Of a stretch of DNA of 64,000 bases, positions 57,930-64,000 are shown one piece after another (the stretch's first letter is position 1; every line of letters begins with the position of its first letter). The notes under the pieces are model-generated. The model had not been told where the DNA came from. It saw only the letters and a list, made by a program, of their open reading frames with translations, and did no database searches. This DNA comes from Artemisia argyi (lineage: Eukaryota; Streptophyta; Magnoliopsida; Asterales; Asteraceae): positions 115,949,728 to 116,013,727 of the forward strand of contig CM060693.1 in the NCBI GenBank assembly GCA_030686995.1. Reading direction: 5' to 3'. A program made the translations under genes and the position numbers.

Positions 57930-60900
57930 TTATGGATTTAGCATTCCAATACCTGTTACCAAGTACTGAAACCTACCCACATCAAGCCCTTTTGTTAATA
58001 AATCAGCATAATTGTCATCAGTATGGATTTTGACAACATTAATAAGCTTTTTCTCAAAAAAATCTCTGATAAAATGATGTCTAATTTCAATATGTTTAGT
58101 TTTTGTGTGCTGCACATGATTTTTAATAATGCATATGGTACTACTATTGTCTATATAGATAATGGTGTTCATGAAATTGTACCCATAATCCAATAATTGA
58201 TTCTGAAGCCACAAGAGCTGAGTACAACAACTAGCAGCAGCTACATATTCTGCTTCAGTGGTTGAAGTAGCTACCATAGTTTGCTTCTTGCACTGCCATG
58301 ACACCAATCTACATCCAAGAAATTGACATCCTCCTGTAGTTAACCTTCTATCCAAACTTGCACCAGCATAGTCACTATCTGAGTATCTGATCAATTCCGT
58401 AGGGGATTCTCTTGGATACCATAATCCTAGATTAGGATATGTCTTCAAATACCTAAAAGTCTTCTCTACTGCTGTCATATGTGATGTCTTTGGAGTCACT
58501 TGAAATCTTACACAAGCACATACAACAAACATAATGTCTGGCCTTGATGAAGTAAGATACATCAAAGAACCAATCATAGACCTGTAAGTATGCACATCAA
58601 CATTAGCACCACTAGCATTCTTCAACAATAGATGAGTGGTCTTATCAGCAGGGGTATTTGAAGGTTTTGCATCAGTAAACTTGAACTTCCTAATAATCTC
58701 AGTCACATATTTGTCTTGACTGATAAAGATGCCTTCTTTACTCTGTTGTACTTGCAGCCCCAAAAAGAATGTAAGTTCTCTCATAGAACTCATTTGAAAT
58801 TCATCTTTCATCAGCTTTTCAAACTCTTTGAACATCTCTTGTTTAGTAGACCCAAAGATAATATCATCAACATATACTTGAACTAGTAGAATATCACCCT
58901 TGTCTTTCTTGATGAACAAAGTTTGATCAATCTTGCCTCTATGAAACCCATTATTCAACAAACAAGTAGCTAAGGTTTCATACCACTTCCTTGGAGCCTG
59001 ATGTAAGCCATAAAGATCCTTAACCACTTTATACACTTTATTTGGGTGTTCAGGATCTTCAAAGCCTGGAGGTTGAGAGACATAGACCTCCTCATCAATT
59101 GTACCATACAGGAAGGTACTCTTAACATCCATTTGATAGACAGTAAAGCCCATAAAGGATGCATAGTCTAGAAACAATCTAATAGCCTCAATCCTTGTAA
59201 CAGGAGCAAAAATTTCCTCATAGTCAATACCCTCCTCTTGAGTGTATCCTAGAGCAACGAATCTAGCTTTGTTCCTGATTACTATACCTCTTTCATCTTT
59301 CTTGTTTCTGAAAACCCATTTAGTACCAATGACCTTCATACCATCATACAAATCACAAAGAACCCAAACCTTTTGAAGTTTAAACTGCAACAACTCCTCT
59401 TGCATAGCTTCAACCCAGCTAGATTCTTCTAAAGCCATATATACATTTTTAGGTTCCACTTGTGAGAGAAAACAAAAAAACAAACATTCATTCTTTCTCC
59501 TATGCTTCTTGGACTCATAAACTTCACTAATGAACCCATGAATATCATATTTCTTTGTCTGTCTTCTAGTCTTCACACCTGATTGAAGTTCACCAATAAC
59601 ATTATCAAGTGGATGCACTTTGTGAATTGAAGTCTGTGATGTGCTAGGAATATCATATGTTGTAGGCATGTTTGAGATCTCTACATCATCACTGGGTGAT
59701 TCCTGAGATGAGCTTTCCACATTTGGACTGTCAGTGGAAACTTCTGGTGTAGCAGTGGGAATTGAGTTACCACTGCTAGCAGGAATTTCTTAATTCAGAA
59801 CATCAAAATTCACACCATCTGCATCACTTATCTTTTCAGAATTATCAACAAAATCCCAAAGTGGCATAACAATTTGATCTTTATCATCTTCATCATCTTT
59901 GCAAGCTTCATCTTCATCAATGAATTCTTCTGAATCTTCAAGATCTTTGTCTCCTGTACTTGAAGTAAGAGGTACATAATTCATTGTGTTGGATAATGTT
60001 TCAGGATCAAATAGCCATTCTGGACCTGAACCTGCCATGTTAGCTTTATTTTCAAGAAACTCAACCTGCAAATTCTCTTCAATCTTCTTTGTTCTTAAGT
60101 TATAGACTCTGAAAGCCTTGCTAACCATAGAATATCCAACAAAGAAGCCTTCATCAGACTTTTCTTCAAATTTACCCAGATGATCAATGGTATTGAGAAT
60201 AGTAACATGACATCCAAATGACCTCATAAATTCCAAAGTAGGAGGTCTTCCTCTGAATAACTCATAAGGTGTCTTGTTCTTAGTCTTAACCACTAAAACC
60301 CTGTTCTGAATGTAACAAGCAGTGTTAACAGCTTCAGCCCAAAAAGTCACTGGAAGCTTTGAATCAACTAACATGGTTCTAGCAGCCTCAATTAGTGTTC
60401 TGTTTCTTCTTTCAGCAACTCCATTTTGTTGAGGAGTTCTTGCAACATTAAACTCTCTCTTAATACCTTTGTCTCTGCAGAAGTCATCCATAACTTTGTT
60501 CTTGAACTCTGTCCCATTGTCACACCTGATGATCTTTATCTTCTTTTCAACTTGATTTTTAACTTCAGTGATGAATGTCTTAAGGATACCAGTGGTCTCA
60601 TTCTTGGTTCTTAAAAAGAAAACCCATGTGAATCTACTAAAGTCATCAGTCACAACAAGACAATACTTCTTCAAATTGATGCTGCTCACAGATGTAGGAC
60701 CAAACAAGTCCATATGCAGCATGAAAAGTGGATGATCAATAGAATTGTATGCCTTGGTCTTGCATGAAGCTCTGTGTTGCTTTCCTTTGAGACAGGCAAC
60801 ACATGTTTGGTCATTTTCAAATCTTTTCTCTGGTAAACCTCTGACTAGACCATCTTTCACAATCTTGTTAATGGTCTTGAAATTAACATGACCAAGTCTT

Positions 60901-61391
60901 CTGTGCCAAAGCATGGATTCATCCAAAATGGCTTTTGCAAGCAAGCAAGTAACATCATTATTAGCCACTATATTCTTCATGTCAATGCTATATAGATTGC
61001 CTTTTCTAGGGATTGTAAGCAAAATTTCACTTTCTTCAGGAAGCTTATAATCGTTAGATAAGATATAGCATTCATCTTCTGTGAATAGAGCTCTATACTT
61101 CTTGTCACACATCTGTGACACACTGAAAAGGTTATACTTGAGTTCTTTCACATAATACACATTCTTAAAGTCCAAGTTTCCAGCCTTGATTGTTCCTTTG
61201 CCAGAAACTTTTCCACCAATACCTCCTCCAAAGCTGACAAATTGCCCATCATAAGGTTTGAAATCTGAAAGATAGGACTTATTGCCAGTCATGTGCCTGG
61301 AACATCCACTGTCTGAGTATCCTTGATCATCTTTTGGTTTTGAATGTTCCTGCACACAAAATAAAGGAATTAGTTCCTTTTGGGGACCCAA
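57930..61391 (-). pseudogene. pol: pol of copia M (PR-IN-RT-RNase H), one in-frame stop
   Basis: One frame of about 1154 codons from 61391 to TAA 57930, broken only by TAA at 59790-59792, which lies in a low-complexity linker. Protease SDSGCSRHMTG near residue 27. Integrase zinc finger LWHRRLGHVNF...CVACLKGKQH; catalytic Asp in HMDLFGP, Asp in RCDNGTEF, Glu in [22 protein letters not shown] and catalytic [11 protein letters not shown]. RNase [17 protein letters not shown] and a tail [15 protein letters not shown]. The first 22 bases overlap the gag end in another frame. All catalytic residues that I can place are present. Confidence 0.93.
61340..61372 (-). promoter_or_regulatory. Possible 3' splice site at the gag-pol junction of copia M
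   Basis: Minus strand: the gag stop is embedded in AACTAAT, followed by TCCTTTATTTTGTGTGCAG and then G. Same layout as in P: branch-point-like stop, T-rich tract, TGCAG/G. Confidence 0.4.
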
Positions 61392-64000
61392 GCCACAAAT
61401 GACTTGGATCTGCCTCGTGTATCAATATAATTGTATCTCTCAAAGGTCATTGATACACCATTGGGATTGTTTGAGGTGATGGTTCCTTTTGGTTTCCATT
61501 CCCAACGTGTTGAGGCCTTAACAACATTTCCCATATTTACCCTTTTGTTGTTCACATAACCACCAGTGGAAACCTTTGGCCTTGCAGTGGTAACTGCTGG
61601 CTTAGCAGTGGAAACTGCTGGTTTTGAAATTTTGGGTACCCACTTGTGATTATTGTAAACTTTCTTTTCAAAATTGGTCTTTTTCCCTGTTTGAGTAGAT
61701 TTAGCAAAAGTAGTAACAGGGGACTTAGGGTAAACTCTGTTTTTATTTCTGGCAGTGGCAACTGCTGGTCTAGCAGTGGAAATTGGTTTTATGCCAGAGT
61801 TAAGCAAAACAGACCTGGGAATCATCTTGCTAAGTGGATTTGGGTGAGTTAAGTTATTAGCATTATATCCATTCACCCTAGTATTCCCAAACACTTCCCT
61901 TCTACCCATGTGATAGTTACAATTATAAGGCAGATGGTCAAAGCTACCACATATACGACAGGGTTTGTTGTTGAACACAAAGTCACTACCAAAAAGCCTA
62001 GATTTAACATGATTCCAACTCCTCATATTTCCCCTAGGAGTTGTTGACCTACTTCTATACATCTCTGCATATTTAGTAGTGGGCCTAGTGAAATTAGGTT
62101 GTGACCTAGGCTTCTCTGTGACCACATCAGGAATACTCTTTTTAACATCCACATTTACATTCTCAGGAACACTAGGTTTAGACTCAACATTCAAACTTTC
62201 ATCTTTAAGAGATGAGTCACTAGCACTATCAAAAGTATCAACCTCAACCTGAACCTTTTTAATAACAGCTTCTTTAACAAATTTTGGTCCATAGATCATG
62301 GTTGGTTCCTGGAATTCTTCTAATCCTGTGTGAGCTAAGTCAATACCAGGAGGAGATGGAACACCTCTTAGAGGTGGTGGAACTGATTTGTATCCAACTC
62401 CTGATTTGGCTTTGTTCACAACTTGGGCTTCCCAAATTTTGTCAATACACTTGGATTGGTGATCCAGTGTATTACAAGTTATCTTTATATTCTCACTAGC
62501 TCTTTTAACCTTTTCTAGTTCTTCCCTAAGAACCTTGTTTACAGCAACCTGATAATCTAAGTCTCTTTTTAACACATCAATATCATCATTGAACTTAGAT
62601 TCATTTGCCCTATAATGCTCTAATTGAGTTTCTAAAACACCTAGACCTCTTTTATGATTTTCTAATTTATAATAAGCATGATTTAACTCTAGCAATTGTT
62701 CATCATATCGTGCTTTAATTTTCTCATACTCTTTTAAGGCCTTACAAGTTTTAGAGCAAGAATTATTAATTTGTACCTCAGAGTCAGAAAAAGCCATTAG
62801 TGCAAGCTCAGTAGCAAGCATTGCAGACTCTGAATCATCATCTTCATCCTCATCCATAAAGCTCCAATCATAGCTCACTCCATCAATAGCCAATAGCCCC
62901 TTTGGCTCTTCAGTTGTAGGTTCTTTCTTCTTGTCCTGCTTATACCAAGTTGACCTGTTGTCAGGTTTCCTTGGTTTCCTGCATTCCCTGGCAAAGTGCC
63001 CCTTCTTATGGCAATTATAGCACTCCACCTTCTTTTTGTCAAAACCTACTGTCTCATTGCCATTAATGGTAATCTTCTTTCCAGTCTTCTTCCAAAACTT
63101 CTTTGCCTTTAAGCTTAGTAATGCCACCTGCCATTTAATGTCCATCTCCTCCATATCATCCTCATCAATTTGATCCAAATCCTCATGATTGAGAATTGAA
63201 CCACCCATCTGACTTGATATAAAGGCATAAAAGGTAGAATCACTAAGTCCTGCAATCTGCCTTTTTGAACTAGCAGTGGAAACACCTCCACTACCAGTGG
63301 AAACAACAATGTTAGCATTATCATCATCACTATCACTTTCTCCATCTGAACTATCATCAACAGATGATGATATGAGTGCTACACTTCCTGAACCTGTGTT
63401 TAGTTTGCCAGCTTTCTTCAATCTTTGTTCAATAACCTTGAAGTTATTGTACAAATCATTCAGTTTCATAGTCTCCAAATCTGGCTTATCTTCCCACACT
63501 GCAACATTGGTTCCAAACTCAGAGGGTAAACTTCTTAAGAACTTTAGATTGAGGTCTTCCCTTTCCACCTCAATTCCAAAAACAGTGAGTTGAGTAACAA
63601 TCTTTTTTAGCCTTGTGAAGATGCTATCAATAGATTCATTACTTGTTGAACCAAAGTTTTCATAAGTCTGTTTCAGCAGGGTCTTCTGAGTCTTCTTGGT
63701 GGAATCATTACCACCAAAAACATTACAGATCTCCTCAAACAGAGTCTTTGAAGTCTTGTACTTGCTGAATGCTAGAACTTGATCTCTGGGAAGGGTCATC
63801 AGCAACAAACCTCTGGCCTTCAGATCATTCTTCATCTGAAGTCTTTCATCATTTGTAACAGGTCCAGTGTTAACCTTTACTTCCTCCTTGCCACCAACCA
63901 TCTCTGAAGTAGTACTAGGTTTGAATGAATTTCCAACCATAATGATCTCCCATAGAGTATAGTCTTGCACCATAAAGAATTGTTCGATCATTAGCCTCCA
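61370..64000 (-). CDS. gag: gag of copia M, N-terminus beyond window
   Basis: Open for more than 870 codons from the window edge to TAA 61370, with no stop. The first visible codons read into MIEQFFMVQDYTLWE, the UBN2-type gag start region, so only a short N-terminus is missing. Then FGGNDSTKKTQKTLLKQTYE; zinc knuckle CYNCHKKGHFAREC (near 63020); acidic region; coiled coil (62450-62750); second knuckle CRICGSFDHLPYNC (near 61935); C-terminus FVAWVPKRN. Linkers with STA/TTA repeats come from GTTWCCACTGC words (61564-61779, 63274-63300). Would form the particle core and bind the element RNA. Confidence 0.9.
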   Translation of the reverse strand, partial: WRLMIEQFFMVQDYTLWEIIMVGNSFKPSTTSEMVGGKEEVKVNTGPVTNDERLQMKNDLKARGLLLMTLPRDQVLAFSKYKTSKTLFEEICNVFGGNDSTKKTQKTLLKQTYENFGSTSNESIDSIFTRLKKIVTQLTVFGIEVEREDLNLKFLRSLPSEFGTNVAVWEDKPDLETMKLNDLYNNFKVIEQRLKKAGKLNTGSGSVALISSSVDDSSDGESDSDDDNANIVVSTGSGGVSTASSKRQIAGLSDSTFYAFISSQMGGSILNHEDLDQIDEDDMEEMDIKWQVALLSLKAKKFWKKTGKKITINGNETVGFDKKKVECYNCHKKGHFARECRKPRKPDNRSTWYKQDKKKEPTTEEPKGLLAIDGVSYDWSFMDEDEDDDSESAMLATELALMAFSDSEVQINNSCSKTCKALKEYEKIKARYDEQLLELNHAYYKLENHKRGLGVLETQLEHYRANESKFNDDIDVLKRDLDYQVAVNKVLREELEKVKRASENIKITCNTLDHQSKCIDKIWEAQVVNKAKSGVGYKSVPPPLRGVPSPPGIDLAHTGLEEFQEPTMIYGPKFVKEAVIKKVQVEVDTFDSASDSSLKDESLNVESKPSVPENVNVDVKKSIPDVVTEKPRSQPNFTRPTTKYAEMYRSRSTTPRGNMRSWNHVKSRLFGSDFVFNNKPCRICGSFDHLPYNCNYHMGRREVFGNTRVNGYNANNLTHPNPLSKMIPRSVLLNSGIKPISTARPAVATARNKNRVYPKSPVTTFAKSTQTGKKTNFEKKVYNNHKWVPKISKPAVSTAKPAVTTARPKVSTGGYVNNKRVNMGNVVKASTRWEWKPKGTITSNNPNGVSMTFERYNYIDTRGRSKSFVAWVPKRN
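61564..61779 (-). repeat. GTTWCCACTGC word cluster in gag of copia M
   Basis: Five CAGTGG cores in plus view (61564, 61585, 61606, 61753, 61774), in each group 21 bp apart. They encode AVSTAKPAVTTARPKVST-like repeats. No comparable repeat occurs at this place in P, whose gag linker instead holds AGTACT words. Confidence 0.8.

Larger units (their letters stand above)
52849..64000 (-). mobile_element. Ty1/copia element M, minus strand, with the same divergent cassette; 5' end beyond window
   Basis: Read right to left: gag (from beyond 64000 to 61370), pol (61391-57930), antisense ORF (57195-57647, on the plus strand), hairpin repeats (56880-56639), word cluster (56610-56520), 956-codon ORF (56265-53398), PPT and 3' LTR (53307-52849). 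Coding frames are better preserved than in P: pol has a single stop. Same gene order as P, except that the hairpin repeats lie inside the cassette rather than after it. Confidence 0.9.

Overview
The window is plant nuclear DNA made almost wholly of nested LTR retrotransposons. I see no host gene, rRNA gene, tRNA gene or CRISPR array. The gag C-terminal region at 17013-23970, the zinc-knuckle ORF at 45206-47116 and the extra ORFs downstream of the two copia pol genes look like families I remember as very abundant in daisy-family (Asteraceae, tribe Anthemideae, e.g. pyrethrum) assemblies. That placement is recollection and inference, not a search result.

Layout, left to right. (1) 1-9370: a decayed minus-strand Ty3/gypsy element with 3.0 kb LTRs; its left LTR is cut by the window edge. 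(2) 9371-9751: the 3' end of another minus-strand gypsy element. (3) From 9752: a plus-strand gypsy element ('A') whose roughly 1.5 kb 5' LTR is split by a 2.6 kb copia-type element (10206-12838) with two unlike LTRs. (4) From about 15452: a copia element ('C') inside A. Its LTR carries a Mutator-type MITE (15522-15830) and its gag frame is full of stops. (5) C is interrupted by a gypsy solo LTR ('G1', 20004-23725, TSD GTTTT) and by gypsy element 'G2' (5' LTR 23971-28105). (6) G2 is interrupted by gypsy element 'G3' (28501-51951, TSD AACAT), and the 5' LTR of G3 is split by a 12.4 kb copia element ('P', 29546-41952, TSD AGTAT). (7) G2 gag resumes at 51957 and is broken again at 52849 by a minus-strand copia element ('M') that runs off the right edge. 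The order A > C > G2 > G3 > P gives five nested levels. The right-hand parts of A, C, G2 and M lie beyond 64000.

The two large copia elements P and M are the most informative. Both have gag, pol (protease, integrase, RT, RNase H), then a divergent two-gene cassette: a ~150-codon ORF on the strand opposite to pol, and a ~955-codon ORF on the pol strand. Each ORF has its own TATA-like box in the shared intergenic region. Both cassette proteins are conserved between P and M in length and in sequence blocks. Each element is also peppered, in U3, UTR and coding linkers, with its own short word: AGTACTGCT-like in P, GTTACCACTGC-like in M. Elements A, C and the 10206-12838 element have different words of their own. 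I propose, as inference only, that the words are binding sites for family-specific regulatory or anti-silencing proteins made by the cassette, by analogy with VANC proteins of Arabidopsis VANDAL transposons.

A second shared module is a repeat with covarying hairpins. It occurs in three copia elements and one gypsy element, in three of them just upstream of the 3' LTR. Most inactivating changes are C-to-T at CAA/CAG codons, as expected for methylated, silenced elements.
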